Positions 18,460 through 26,791 of a stretch of 64,000 nt of DNA are shown here, piece by piece. The position numbers and the translations under genes are program-made. The DNA comes from Treponema phagedenis (lineage in GTDB: Bacteria; Spirochaetota; Spirochaetia; Treponematales; Treponemataceae): positions 3,249,001 through 3,313,000 of the forward strand of contig NZ_CP042818.1 of NCBI RefSeq assembly GCF_008153345.1, in the 5' to 3' direction. How positions within the stretch are numbered: the stretch's first letter is position 1; each line of letters opens with the position of its first letter. Below the pieces are notes generated by a model. It did no database searches and was not told the DNA's origin. It saw only the letters and a program-made list of their open reading frames with translations.

Positions 18460-19779
18460 ATGGATGTACTAGTTGAACAGGCTCAAACGTATGAAAAGTG
18501 TCTTGAAAAAATTCATAAAAAATATGGAAAGACAATAAATATTTTGCGCACAAAAACAAGTAAGCAAAAAATTTTATTTGGATTAATTGAAAAGCCTATT
18601 ATAGAAATTTTATTCTCGGTTTATACGGAAAACCCAACGCAGACGATTGCGAACCTTCCGGCAGCAAAAAACTTGGATACCGTATGGGAAAATTTTGAAA
18701 GAAAACCCGTTATAAGCGACGACACAACAGAAAAAATAAAAATACTTGAATCGGCTTATCGGTTCAATCCTAAATATAAAGAATTGCTTGAAAGCTATAT
18801 CCAAAAAGCAAAAGAAGAACAAAGCGAGCAGCAAAATCAAGAAAAAGTAAATATAGAAGCGGTTGCGCAACTTGCCGAAAAATTAGAATCGATGATGGAA
18901 AAAATTAATAGCGAGCCTGCGCCCACAGCGATACAAGTAGTTGATCGGGAGCTTCCTACGTTAAAAAAAATACAATCTATCTTGGAAGATAATGATTTCA
19001 GCTTTTCTTATATCAATGACATATTGACTCGATTAAAAGAAGAGTTAACTTATAAAGATCTTGCAAATTACGCAAAAGTGGAATCAACCGTTCTCCAATG
19101 GATAAAAGAATCCATCGTTATATTGGAGCCTCCTAATCTTGAAAAAACAAGAAATATTGCATTAGTAGGCCCGACAGGCGTAGGAAAAACAACCACGCTT
19201 GCCAAGCTTGCCGCCTTTTATTTTAAATTTGAATCCAAACGAAAACAAAAACAACAACGCGTAAAAGTGATCACGACAGACTTTTTCAGGATAGGTGCTG
19301 TCTCTCATATGGAGCGCTATTGTGAAGTAATGGGAATTGATTTTTGCGGGGCTGATACAATCCCCACATTTGTAACATATCTTACGCTATATCAAAATGA
19401 AGCTGATGTTGTTTGTATTGATACGGCGGGGCGTGCAGCAAATGATACAAATAATATAAAAAAAACAGTGGAGTATTTTGAAGCGGCAAAAAATATTGAT
19501 TTTGAGATGTACCTTACTGTTGCTGCCGGAACAAAGACAAGCGATTTGCGGGAAATATTTCAACAATATGGCGTTTTTAATTACACCTCTCTTATCATTA
19601 CAAAATTTGATGAAACCCTTCGTATCGGCAATCTGCTCAGTGCATTAAAAGATATTAAAATTCCCATCAGCTATATAACATTCGGACAAACTGTACCCCG
19701 AGATTTTGGTCCCGCTTCCAAAAAATTATTGCTTTCAAAGCTAAAAGGTTTCAGTATTTCTGCCGATGAAGAAGAGTAG
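18460..19779 (+). CDS. flhF: Flagellar assembly GTPase FlhF
   Basis: A 439-residue SRP-type GTPase. A poorly conserved basic N-terminal region (about 1-130) is followed by an N domain and a G domain with the P-loop GPTGVGKTTT (residues 237-246), the G3 region VCIDTAGRA and the G4-like TKFDET. FlhF decides where flagella are built; in spirochetes it helps place motors near the cell poles. FlhG follows. Confidence 0.94.
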   Translation: MDVLVEQAQTYEKCLEKIHKKYGKTINILRTKTSKQKILFGLIEKPIIEILFSVYTENPTQTIANLPAAKNLDTVWENFERKPVISDDTTEKIKILESAYRFNPKYKELLESYIQKAKEEQSEQQNQEKVNIEAVAQLAEKLESMMEKINSEPAPTAIQVVDRELPTLKKIQSILEDNDFSFSYINDILTRLKEELTYKDLANYAKVESTVLQWIKESIVILEPPNLEKTRNIALVGPTGVGKTTTLAKLAAFYFKFESKRKQKQQRVKVITTDFFRIGAVSHMERYCEVMGIDFCGADTIPTFVTYLTLYQNEADVVCIDTAGRAANDTNNIKKTVEYFEAAKNIDFEMYLTVAAGTKTSDLREIFQQYGVFNYTSLIITKFDETLRIGNLLSALKDIKIPISYITFGQTVPRDFGPASKKLLLSKLKGFSISADEEE

Positions 19780-19818
19780 AATTGTTATACGACAAGTTAC
19801 AAGGAAATGGAGTCATAG

Positions 19819-20700
19819 ATGACGGATCAAGCGGAAGAGTTGCGCTTACTGATGCAAGAAGACCAAAAAGAGAGTGGAGCGCCTTATGCGAAACGAAAAA
19901 CCCACATTATTGCGGTAACAAGCGGAAAGGGCGGAGTAGGTAAAACAAATATTGCTACGAACATGGCAATTGCATACGGGCAAATGGGAAAAAAAGTTAT
20001 ATTGATTGATGCCGATCTCGGCTTGGCAAATATCAATGTTATGATGAATATTATACCGCAATACAACCTTTATCATGTGATAAAAAAACAAAAAAGAATG
20101 TCGGATATTATTATCAATACCAATTTCGGTATAAAAATGATTGCCGGCGCATCCGGTTTTTCAAAAATCGCAAATATGACAGAGGTGGAGCGAAACGCCT
20201 TTATCAAAGAGTTGTACACTCTTTCATTGGCGGATATCATTATTATTGACACCAGTGCCGGCGTTTCAAAAAACGTGATAGGTTTTGTTGCATCCGCCGA
20301 TGATGTAATTATCGTAACAACATCCGAACCGACTGCAATAACCGATGCTTACGGAATCATAAAAATTATTGCAACTGAAGTTGACAATAAAGATATAAAC
20401 TTAAAAATGATTGTAAACAGAGTTAAAACAGCAGCGGAAGGCAGGAAAATTGCTGCGCGCATGATCCAAATCGCCGCACAGTTTTTAAATCTGAAAGTTG
20501 AATACCTTGGCTTTATTTATGACGATTCCGCTGTTGGAGAATGCGTTATCAAACAAACCCCGTTTTTAGTTGCCGAGCCGAAATCGAAGGCATCAATATG
20601 TCTCCGCCACATTGTAGCCAAACTTGAAAAAACTGAAATTCCCGAAACGGGAGGTCTTACTGGCTTTATCCGGAAAATTTTCGGGCGAGAGTGGGAATAA
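19819..20700 (+). CDS. flhG: Flagellar number regulator FlhG (MinD-like ATPase)
   Basis: A 293-residue MinD/ParA-type ATPase with the deviant Walker A motif SGKGGVGKTN, the switch regions DADLGLANINVMM and DTSAGVSKNVIGF, and a C-terminal amphipathic tail. An N-terminal segment with Gln/Glu/Leu (EELRLLMQ) resembles the FlhF-activating peptide. It limits flagellar number and stimulates FlhF. Last gene of the flagellar operon; no clear terminator hairpin follows, and repeat copy B begins 40 nt later. Confidence 0.92.
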   Translation: MTDQAEELRLLMQEDQKESGAPYAKRKTHIIAVTSGKGGVGKTNIATNMAIAYGQMGKKVILIDADLGLANINVMMNIIPQYNLYHVIKKQKRMSDIIINTNFGIKMIAGASGFSKIANMTEVERNAFIKELYTLSLADIIIIDTSAGVSKNVIGFVASADDVIIVTTSEPTAITDAYGIIKIIATEVDNKDINLKMIVNRVKTAAEGRKIAARMIQIAAQFLNLKVEYLGFIYDDSAVGECVIKQTPFLVAEPKSKASICLRHIVAKLEKTEIPETGGLTGFIRKIFGREWE

Positions 20701-20740
20701 AACGTTTAGGACATCAAACACAATTTTTTATAAGCTGCTG

Positions 20741-20996
20741 CAACGCTTTTTTTAACATCTAATACAAATCATAAAAAATTTATAAAAAGAGTTAGACACA
20801 ACGGTTTGGTTTTGACGTCCATGTCAAAAACTAAACCTGCGAGTTTTAAAAGCTTTGTAAATAGTCTTGCTTTAAAACATCGTTTGGAGTTTAGCAACGG
20901 TGGGCAATTTACCATACTGATGCTTACATCCACAAACCTCCTGCCGATGCTTCTCTGCATAACAGTACCTTAATTACAAAACGCTGCACCGGTAGT
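20741..20996 (+). repeat. Modular intergenic repeat, copy B (one hairpin module)
   Basis: Left end AACGCTTTTTTTAACATC, left block TTTATAAAAAGAGTTAGACAC, then one module: a first hairpin around TTTTGACGTCCATGTCAAAA (20811-20830), a second with arms GTTTTAAAAGC and GCTTTAAAAC, and then CAACGGTGGGCAATTTACC and the right end TTAATTACAAAACGCTG. It fills most of the gap between flhG and the GAF/HD-GYP gene. Confidence 0.78.
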
Positions 20997-21050
20997 ATTC
21001 CGCTGCACTTATCTCTATTATAGAAATTGTATATTTTTTTAGCAATTTCT

Positions 21051-21079
21051 TTGACTAATTGAAAAAAACGAATTATACT
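21051..21079 (+). promoter_or_regulatory. Sigma-70 promoter of the GAF/HD-GYP gene
   Basis: TTGACT (21051-21056) and TATACT (21074-21079) with a 17-nt spacer, one mismatch to consensus in each box. Transcription would start near 21086, which is where an in-frame ATG lies, so the mRNA may have almost no leader. Confidence 0.72.
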
Positions 21080-21085
21080 ATTTTT

Positions 21086-22342
21086 ATGCAAGTAATGAAA
21101 AAAAAGTCACTTAAAAAACATAAAGAAACGCTCCTCAGCATTATCGAAACCGAGACAATGCTGCATAGCATCAGCGATGTTGATATACTTCTTGAACAAA
21201 TACTCACCGAGTCCAGAAAAGTTGTGCAAGCCGATGCCGGCTCCATCTATATTGCTGAAGATAATCAGCTTTTTATTCATTATGCTCAAAATGATACTCT
21301 GCAAAAAAATTTACCGAAAGGTGAAAAGCTTCCCTTTGTGTTTTTTAATTTTCCGATAAACGAAAGTACTATTGCAGGATACGTCGCCTCAACAAAAAAA
21401 GCGATTAACGAGCCGGATGTATATAATATTGATCCTGAAAAACCGTATAAATTCGGCAAAGGTTCCGATGAGACAACAAAATATAGAACGGTTTCTATTC
21501 TTACTATTCCGCTATTGGCGGTGTCCGGTCGAGTTTTGGGTGTTTTGCAAGTATTAAATGCAAAAGACAAAAAAGGCAATATCAGAGCTTTTAGCACAGA
21601 GGATGAAACCTATCTTAATCGATTTGCCACAAATGCTGGTGTTGCTTTGGAGCGGGCATATCTTACTCGATCCATGATCATGCGCATGAATAAGATGGCG
21701 GAATTACGCGACCCCCTGGAAACGGGAATGCATGTAAATCGCGTTGCCAATTATTCGGTGGAAATCTATGACCGTTGGGCTTTTTTGCATAATATTCCGG
21801 AAGATGAAAGAAATCAATATCGCGATAAGTTAAAAATCGCAGCTCTTTTACATGATGTAGGAAAAATTGCGGTAAGCGATGCAATTCTTAAAAAGAACGG
21901 AAAACTTTCGGAGGAAGAGTATGCTCAAATGCAAACGCATACATGGCTTGGTGCAAAGCTTTTTAATCCGATAGAAACAGAGATTGATAAACTCTCCCAA
22001 GACATTGCATTGCGCCACCACGAAAACTGGAATGGCTCCGGATATCCCGGTCATATATGTATAGAAACGGGAAAGGTTTTAAAAACAAACCCTACAACGG
22101 GAAAAGCGCAAGGTTTAATCGGAGAAGAAATCCCGCTTGGCGGCAGAATTGTTGCACTTGCAGATGTTTATGATGCGCTTTCTTCAAAGCGTTCATATAA
22201 AGAGCCATGGAAAGAAGAAGATATTTTAGCGTTAATAAAAAAAGAGCGAGGGCTAAAATTCGACCCCGCATTAGTTGATGCCTTCTTTGATGTACACTCT
22301 CATATTTTAGCAATTAAAGCTCGTTTTGTTGATGTCGAATAA
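21086..22342 (+). CDS. GAF and HD-GYP domain phosphohydrolase
   Basis: About 418 residues. A GAF sensor domain (about 35-190; VVQADAGSIYIAEDNQLFI, RVLGVLQVLNAKDK) is followed by an HD-GYP domain with ALLHDVGKIAV, RHHENWNGSGYPGH and ALADVYDALSSKRSYKEPW. HD-GYP proteins usually hydrolyse cyclic di-GMP; the metal-binding His/Asp residues and the GYP motif are kept. The frame extends to a TTG at 21059, but that lies inside the promoter, so I use ATG 21086 (ATG 21095 is also possible). No ribosome binding site is visible. The 3' end overlaps the opposing UPF0178 gene by 29 nt. Confidence 0.85.
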   Translation: MQVMKKKSLKKHKETLLSIIETETMLHSISDVDILLEQILTESRKVVQADAGSIYIAEDNQLFIHYAQNDTLQKNLPKGEKLPFVFFNFPINESTIAGYVASTKKAINEPDVYNIDPEKPYKFGKGSDETTKYRTVSILTIPLLAVSGRVLGVLQVLNAKDKKGNIRAFSTEDETYLNRFATNAGVALERAYLTRSMIMRMNKMAELRDPLETGMHVNRVANYSVEIYDRWAFLHNIPEDERNQYRDKLKIAALLHDVGKIAVSDAILKKNGKLSEEEYAQMQTHTWLGAKLFNPIETEIDKLSQDIALRHHENWNGSGYPGHICIETGKVLKTNPTTGKAQGLIGEEIPLGGRIVALADVYDALSSKRSYKEPWKEEDILALIKKERGLKFDPALVDAFFDVHSHILAIKARFVDVE

Positions 22343-22781
22343 GTTTAGTTGTTTCCCTGTCAAGCGCTTGAGCAAAATCGCTAATTTCTTTTTTACCAAA
22401 AGTTTTTGTTTTTTCCGGCGTTAATCCATATTCTTGAAGCTTATACATAAAATTGCGGATAGAAAGCCGCTCATTAATATTTTCTTTTGTGTATACAGTT
22501 CCTCTATCATTTATTACTAAAATATTTTTATCAATGAGTGCTTTTGCAAGCGGAATATCGCGCGTAATAACAATATCGCCCGATAATGCCGTATTCAGAA
22601 TATGTATATCGGCTGCTTGGGATTCAGTTCCGGTTTGAATAAAACTGCAAAAAGGATTGTTCGCTACAGGGATAGGGCGATTTGCAACAAAAACAGCTTC
22701 AACCTTCAACCGTTTTGCTGTTTTACAAATAATCGATCGTATTTTTGCAGGACAAGAATCAGAATCAACTAAAAGTCTCAC
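22314..22781 (-). CDS. UPF0178 (YaiI/YqxD) family protein
   Basis: A 155-residue protein with the family signature VDSDSCPAKIRSIICKTAKR, FVANRPIPV and the acidic/threonine motif GDIVITRDIPLAKALIDK. It belongs to a PIN-like fold family; biochemical function is unknown. It overlaps manA by 4 nt at its start and the GAF/HD-GYP gene by 29 nt at its end (convergent). Confidence 0.9.
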   Translation of the reverse strand: MRLLVDSDSCPAKIRSIICKTAKRLKVEAVFVANRPIPVANNPFCSFIQTGTESQAADIHILNTALSGDIVITRDIPLAKALIDKNILVINDRGTVYTKENINERLSIRNFMYKLQEYGLTPEKTKTFGKKEISDFAQALDRETTKLIRHQQNEL

Positions 22782-23989
22782 ACTGGAACACCCGCTATAT
22801 AAGCGGTCCCTTCTCCTTCGACAAAAAGCTCTTCCGCCCCGGCTCCGATAAAAAGGCTATCCCCTTGCGAAAGATCCGACGATTCATTTCCGCTTTTATC
22901 AGTTACTATTATTCTTCCTTCAGTTACAAGTATAATAACCGCAGCTGCAAGCTGTATGTGTGTTTTTTTATTTTTTATCGATAATCTGCTCAATTCAAAT
23001 TCTTTTGCAGGTGTTTTGTATGAAAAAAGTGAATCCTTTTTATCATCGGTTAAAATAACAGGCGAAAATGATTTTACAGAAGTGATTGCCAAAAGCTCTT
23101 TTTTGTCAATATGTTTTCCGGTCAGTCCCGCTCGCAACACGTTATCGGAATTTGCCATAAGCTCAAGTCCCGTGCCTTCAACATAGGCGTGCAGTATTCC
23201 CGCCGAAAGATAAATCGCTTGGCCGGGATTAAGTTCGATAATATTTAAATAAAGAGGAGCAAGAATTGCGGAATCGGAAGGATATTGTGCCGCCAGTTTT
23301 AATGCCAAATTAAACGGATTTTCAGAAAGCGAGCGCCCATCACTCAGTTTTTGTATACGTGCTTTACAATTATCGAGTAAAGAGCGGACAGACCCTTCAT
23401 TTTCTTGCAATAAATTCTCATAAAAACTTCCGGTAAATTCATCTTCACTGGGATTTTGCCTAAGAGTTTTTTGTATAAGCGCATCAAAAAAATCAATATG
23501 CAGGGTTTCAAAAAAATGCAAAGTTTCTTCTTTTTTTCTGAATCCACAGAGAGCGGTAAACGGTGTTAGCGCAAGCATTATTTCCGGTTTATGATTTTCA
23601 TCTTTATAGTTCCGCGCATAATCGTCAAGTGGAATATTTGCATGATTTTCCCTTGCAAAACCTTTTTTGGCTTGCTCCGAGTTCGGGTGCACCTGTATAG
23701 AAAGAGGAGAACCGGCGGAAAGAATTTTGAATAAAAAAGGCAAAGAGCCGAATGCCGCTGCGGTTTTCTTTCCAAGCAAAAGTTCTTGGTTTGCTTCAAT
23801 AAGAGATAGAAGGCTAACTTTCCCATCAGCTTTATCAATCATGCTTGGAGCTGCGGGGTGAGCGCCCATCCATAATTCAGCCCAAGGGTCGTTCGAAATA
23901 TTTTTTTTCCCGAGTACGGAAGCAATCCCCTGCTTGGAACCCCAAGGATAAGTACGAATAGTATTATCAAGTTTATAAAAATAACGCAT
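22778..23989 (-). CDS. manA: Mannose-6-phosphate isomerase, class I
   Basis: A 403-residue type I phosphomannose isomerase, interconverting fructose 6-phosphate and mannose 6-phosphate. Metal-site motifs are present: SIQVHPNSEQA (His-Glu region), KPEIMLAL, and the later NPGQAIYLSAGILHAYVEG and MANSDNVLRAGLTGKHID. The start has GGGAAG upstream. It is cotranscribed with zapA (9 nt upstream) and the UPF0178 gene. Confidence 0.94.
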   Translation of the reverse strand: MRYFYKLDNTIRTYPWGSKQGIASVLGKKNISNDPWAELWMGAHPAAPSMIDKADGKVSLLSLIEANQELLLGKKTAAAFGSLPFLFKILSAGSPLSIQVHPNSEQAKKGFARENHANIPLDDYARNYKDENHKPEIMLALTPFTALCGFRKKEETLHFFETLHIDFFDALIQKTLRQNPSEDEFTGSFYENLLQENEGSVRSLLDNCKARIQKLSDGRSLSENPFNLALKLAAQYPSDSAILAPLYLNIIELNPGQAIYLSAGILHAYVEGTGLELMANSDNVLRAGLTGKHIDKKELLAITSVKSFSPVILTDDKKDSLFSYKTPAKEFELSRLSIKNKKTHIQLAAAVIILVTEGRIIVTDKSGNESSDLSQGDSLFIGAGAEELFVEGEGTAYIAGVPV

Positions 23990-23998
23990 GTTCTTCCC

Positions 23999-24328
23999 TC
24001 ATCGCATGTTAGTAGTATCGCTACGATCGTCAATAGCACTATTAATTGAGTTAAGCATTCGTTGCGTATACTGTCCCATTTCAAGTAAATCGGTTTGTGC
24101 TTGCGGAAGATTTCCTATTTTTTGCTTTTCTTTTTGTAATTCATCAGCCAACAAAATTCCGCTGATAATTGCTACTTTAAGCGGATCTTTAACACCTGAA
24201 TTTTGCTCCACTTGCGAAACAACCGCTTTGTAATGCATATATAAAGAGTCTAAATATACGGAATCTTCGTCTGCTTGAATGGTAAAGGAGGCACCCAATA
24301 AATCAATCTTTAATTGGCCCTTATCCAT
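23999..24328 (-). CDS. zapA: Cell division protein ZapA
   Basis: A 109-residue protein with the ZapA pattern: an N-terminal beta-rich head (GQLKIDLLGASFTIQADED), a central segment with DPLKVAIISGILLADELQ, and a helical C-terminus. ZapA cross-links FtsZ protofilaments in the Z-ring. It follows zapB by 5 nt and precedes manA by 9 nt on the minus strand. Confidence 0.78.
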   Translation of the reverse strand: MDKGQLKIDLLGASFTIQADEDSVYLDSLYMHYKAVVSQVEQNSGVKDPLKVAIISGILLADELQKEKQKIGNLPQAQTDLLEMGQYTQRMLNSINSAIDDRSDTTNMR

Positions 24329-24333
24329 ACTGA

Positions 24334-24708
24334 CTAAAAGATTTCCATCTGATTTTTATTCGGATCAGTTGGAGGAGTGTTAAGAATATCGGCAAGAGCC
24401 TGATTTTCGGAAGTTTGAGCCGGCTGATCGGGAGGAAGAGAAGCCTGCGCCTGCTCTGCTTCCTGATGAGTGCTATACATAGAATCCTCAAACGCACTTA
24501 AGTGATTAAGCGCGCTGATGATTCCTTCCTCGATCTTGGATTGGTCGTCCTTGAAAGAAAGCACAAGATTTTCAAGCTCGGTAATACGTTTTTCCCGCTC
24601 ATGAATTTCAAGCTTAAGTTTATTATTTTCTTCTTTTAACGAATTAATAAGAAAAACAGCCTTTGTTACTTTTTCTTCCAGTTGTTTAATTTGATCGAGG
24701 TTTAACAT
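24334..24708 (-). CDS. zapB: ZapB-like coiled-coil cell division protein
   Basis: A 124-residue protein. Residues 1-80 are a strong coiled coil (QIKQLEEKVTKAVFLINSL, EENNKLKLEIHEREKRITEL); the C-terminus is Gln/Pro-rich and unstructured. E. coli ZapB is a similar short coiled coil at the division site. Sequence alone would be weak evidence, but the zapB-zapA pairing supports it. It begins 3 nt after rplT with GGAGC as ribosome binding site. Confidence 0.68.
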   Translation of the reverse strand: MLNLDQIKQLEEKVTKAVFLINSLKEENNKLKLEIHEREKRITELENLVLSFKDDQSKIEEGIISALNHLSAFEDSMYSTHQEAEQAQASLPPDQPAQTSENQALADILNTPPTDPNKNQMEIF

Positions 24709-24711
24709 ATT

Positions 24712-25071
24712 TTATGCTCCTAGTGCTTTTTTTGAAGCATCAACTACTGCTTTAAATGCAGCAGGATCTTCTATAGCCATATTGGAAAGAGCTTTGCGGT
24801 TTAATTCAATACCTGCTTTTGATATTCCGTCAATAAAGCGTGAATAACTCATACCCTCAGCACGAACTGCCGCGTTGATACGACTAATCCAGAGCCGGCG
24901 CATATCACCTTTTCGATCTCGGCGCCCTACATAGCTATGAGTAAGAGCTTTTACAATCGCATCTTTTGCCGCCTTGTAGTTTGTACTTCGTCTTCCGCGG
25001 AAACCCTTTGCCTGTTTAAGGATCTTTTTTCTTCTGTGAATTCTGTTATTACTACTTAATGATCTTGGCAT
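24712..25071 (-). CDS. rplT: 50S ribosomal protein L20
   Basis: A 119-residue protein with the L20 signature [20 protein letters not shown] and the conserved [13 protein letters not shown]20 binds 23S rRNA early in assembly and in other bacteria represses its own operon. Good ribosome binding site (CAGGAG). Third gene of the infC-rpmI-rplT group. Confidence 0.98.
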   Translation of the reverse strand: MPRSLSSNNRIHRRKKILKQAKGFRGRRSTNYKAAKDAIVKALTHSYVGRRDRKGDMRRLWISRINAAVRAEGMSYSRFIDGISKAGIELNRKALSNMAIEDPAAFKAVVDASKKALGA

Positions 25072-25098
25072 TATATACTCCTGATAATTATCAATTCA

Positions 25099-25299
25099 TT
25101 ATGAATACGGTAAAAGCTTTTTGCGTACCACTTTTGTATCTGCATCTGACAAAATTCCCGGTTTACGTAAATTTCTTTTGCGTTTAGGAGATTTCTTTGT
25201 AAGAATATGGCGTAAATTCATTTTTTTATATTTTACTTTACCGCTTCCCGTTATTTTAAAGCGCTTTGCCGCAGCGCTTTTACTTTTCATCTTAGCCAT
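25099..25299 (-). CDS. rpmI: 50S ribosomal protein L35
   Basis: A 66-residue, very basic protein with the L35 motif [20 protein letters not shown] and [14 protein letters not shown]. The ATG is preceded by GGAGG. It lies between infC and rplT, in the canonical order. Confidence 0.97.
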   Translation of the reverse strand: MAKMKSKSAAAKRFKITGSGKVKYKKMNLRHILTKKSPKRKRNLRKPGILSDADTKVVRKKLLPYS

Positions 25300-25328
25300 G
25301 TCATGCCTCCAATTCTCTTATTTCAAAT

Positions 25329-25369
25329 CCGAGGTTCCGTCTCGGCTTTTAAAAAACCTTTTCAGGTTT
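25329..25369 (-). promoter_or_regulatory. Hairpins in the infC-rpmI intergenic leader
   Basis: In the 113 nt between infC and rpmI, read on the minus strand, AAACCT-GAAA-AGGTTT followed by four T (25354-25369) looks like a short intrinsic terminator. A second hairpin, CCGAG-N7-CTCGG (25329-25345), follows. L20 is known to control this operon through leader structures in E. coli and B. subtilis, so an attenuator here is plausible but not shown. Confidence 0.45.
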
Positions 25370-25412
25370 GAAGAATAGTGATTGTACAATAAGATTATTA
25401 TAAAATCTATCC

Positions 25413-25937
25413 CTATTGTTTTTTTGATTTTGGCGCCAAAGTCATTGACATTGTTCGCCCTTCCATTGCAGGCTGCTTTTCGACAGAAAAATCGCCGCTG
25501 AGCCTTTGCAAAACGTTTTGTAATACATCATAACCTAAGTTGGTATGAGCCAACTCACGCCCCCGAAAGCGTATAGTTACTTTAACTTTATCTCCTCCGT
25601 CAAGGAATTTCTGTATATGCTTTGCTTTAAAATTCATATCATGATCATTTATCTTTGGCTGCATTCGTATTTCTTTTAATGTTTGCAGTTTTTGCTTTTT
25701 TTTGGAATCACGGAGCTTTTTTTCCATTTCAAAGCGATATTTGCCATAATCAAGAATTTTGCAAACCGGCGGATTCGCCTGCGGAGCAACTTCTACTAGG
25801 TCAAGATTAATGTCTTTAGCCATTCGTAAAGCCTCAACAGTGGGAACAATCCCTTTTTGCTGCCCTGCCTCATCAATTAATCTAACCTCTCTTATACGAA
25901 TTTGTTCATTAACTCGTAATCCTTTTCCTTCCGCCAA
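25413..25937 (-). CDS. infC: Translation initiation factor IF-3
   Basis: A 174-residue IF-3 with the N-domain [19 protein letters not shown], the linker [16 protein letters not shown] and the C-domain [21 protein letters not shown]-3 keeps ribosomal subunits apart and checks the initiator tRNA. The start is TTG at 25937, preceded by AGGAGG with 4 nt spacing; no ATG fits upstream. Rare start codons are typical for infC because IF-3 discriminates against them, giving autoregulation (AUU in E. coli; here UUG). Confidence 0.96.
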   Translation of the reverse strand: MAEGKGLRVNEQIRIREVRLIDEAGQQKGIVPTVEALRMAKDINLDLVEVAPQANPPVCKILDYGKYRFEMEKKLRDSKKKQKLQTLKEIRMQPKINDHDMNFKAKHIQKFLDGGDKVKVTIRFRGRELAHTNLGYDVLQNVLQRLSGDFSVEKQPAMEGRTMSMTLAPKSKKQ

Positions 25938-25994
25938 CGATCCTCCTTACGCACATCGTATGCAATGCACATTAAAAATAAAGTTACAAAACTG

Positions 25995-26024
25995 ATTATA
26001 CTAAATTTATCTTGAAAGTGTCAA
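25995..26024 (-). promoter_or_regulatory. Consensus sigma-70 promoter for the infC operon
   Basis: On the minus strand TTGACA (26024-26019) and TATAAT (26000-25995) are both perfect, with an 18-nt spacer. Transcription would start near 25988, giving a leader of about 50 nt before the infC TTG. Confidence 0.85.
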
Positions 26025-26159
26025 GCAACGAAAATGCTTTTCCGTGCTTACGCATGCACAAGGACTGCCGTCCCTTGAGCCTCACTTTTGCGTGTTGATT
26101 CCGGACAATGTTTAAAAACTATTATGCAGAACTTTTCCCGCCTATACTTCGCATGTAGG

Positions 26160-26612
26160 GCGCTACGGCACCCCTGCACCGGAGAAGTGTAAAATTTTCA
26201 GAATGGGGGCACGGACGCCCGTGGTTCCAAACAGAAGCGACGTTTTAAAGCAAGACAGTTTGCAAAGCTTTAAAACTCGCAGGGTTGGTTTTGACATGGA
26301 CGTCAAAATCAGAACCGCCATGGACGGCGGTGGTTCTAAACAGAATTGAGTTTGAAAACTACCACAGCTATATAAATTAGGAGTTTTCAAACTCATAGGT
26401 TTCATTTTGCCACGGACGGCAAAACTTAGAACGGGGGCTCGGACGCCCGTGGTTCCAAACAGAAGCGATGTTTTAAAAGCACAGCCGCTTTAAAGTGCTT
26501 TTAAAACTCGCAGGTTTCATTTTGCCACGGACGGCAAAATGAAACCGTTGTGTCTGACTCTTTTTATAAAATTGTCTTGATTTGTGTAAAATATATTAAA
26601 AAAATGCTATGC
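26160..26612 (-). repeat. Modular intergenic repeat, copy C (about three modules)
   Basis: Read on the minus strand it starts at ATAGCATTTTTTTAATA (about 26612), continues TTTATAAAAAGAGTCAGACAC, then shows about three hairpin modules. A 14-bp perfect stem at 26513-26546 has arms GGTTTCATTTTGCC and GGCAAAATGAAACC. The usual right block (GAGCAATTTACC ... AAAACGC) is not found, so this end is decayed or truncated and the lower boundary is approximate. The rest of 25938-26791 holds the infC promoter and the htrA upstream region; nothing else is recognisable. Confidence 0.72.
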
Positions 26613-26791
26613 CGGTGAAAATCAATACATACAAATTCCTGTGGATGAAACCGCTTTGCAGTTTAAAAGATGCAAAATATCATGAGTGTAACTTTTATGA
26701 GTTTTTGTTTTTTATTATATGTATATTATTGTGATTTTTAAGAAAGTGTTTTCAAAATTTTTAGATCGTTACATTTTAACGAGGAGAAAAA

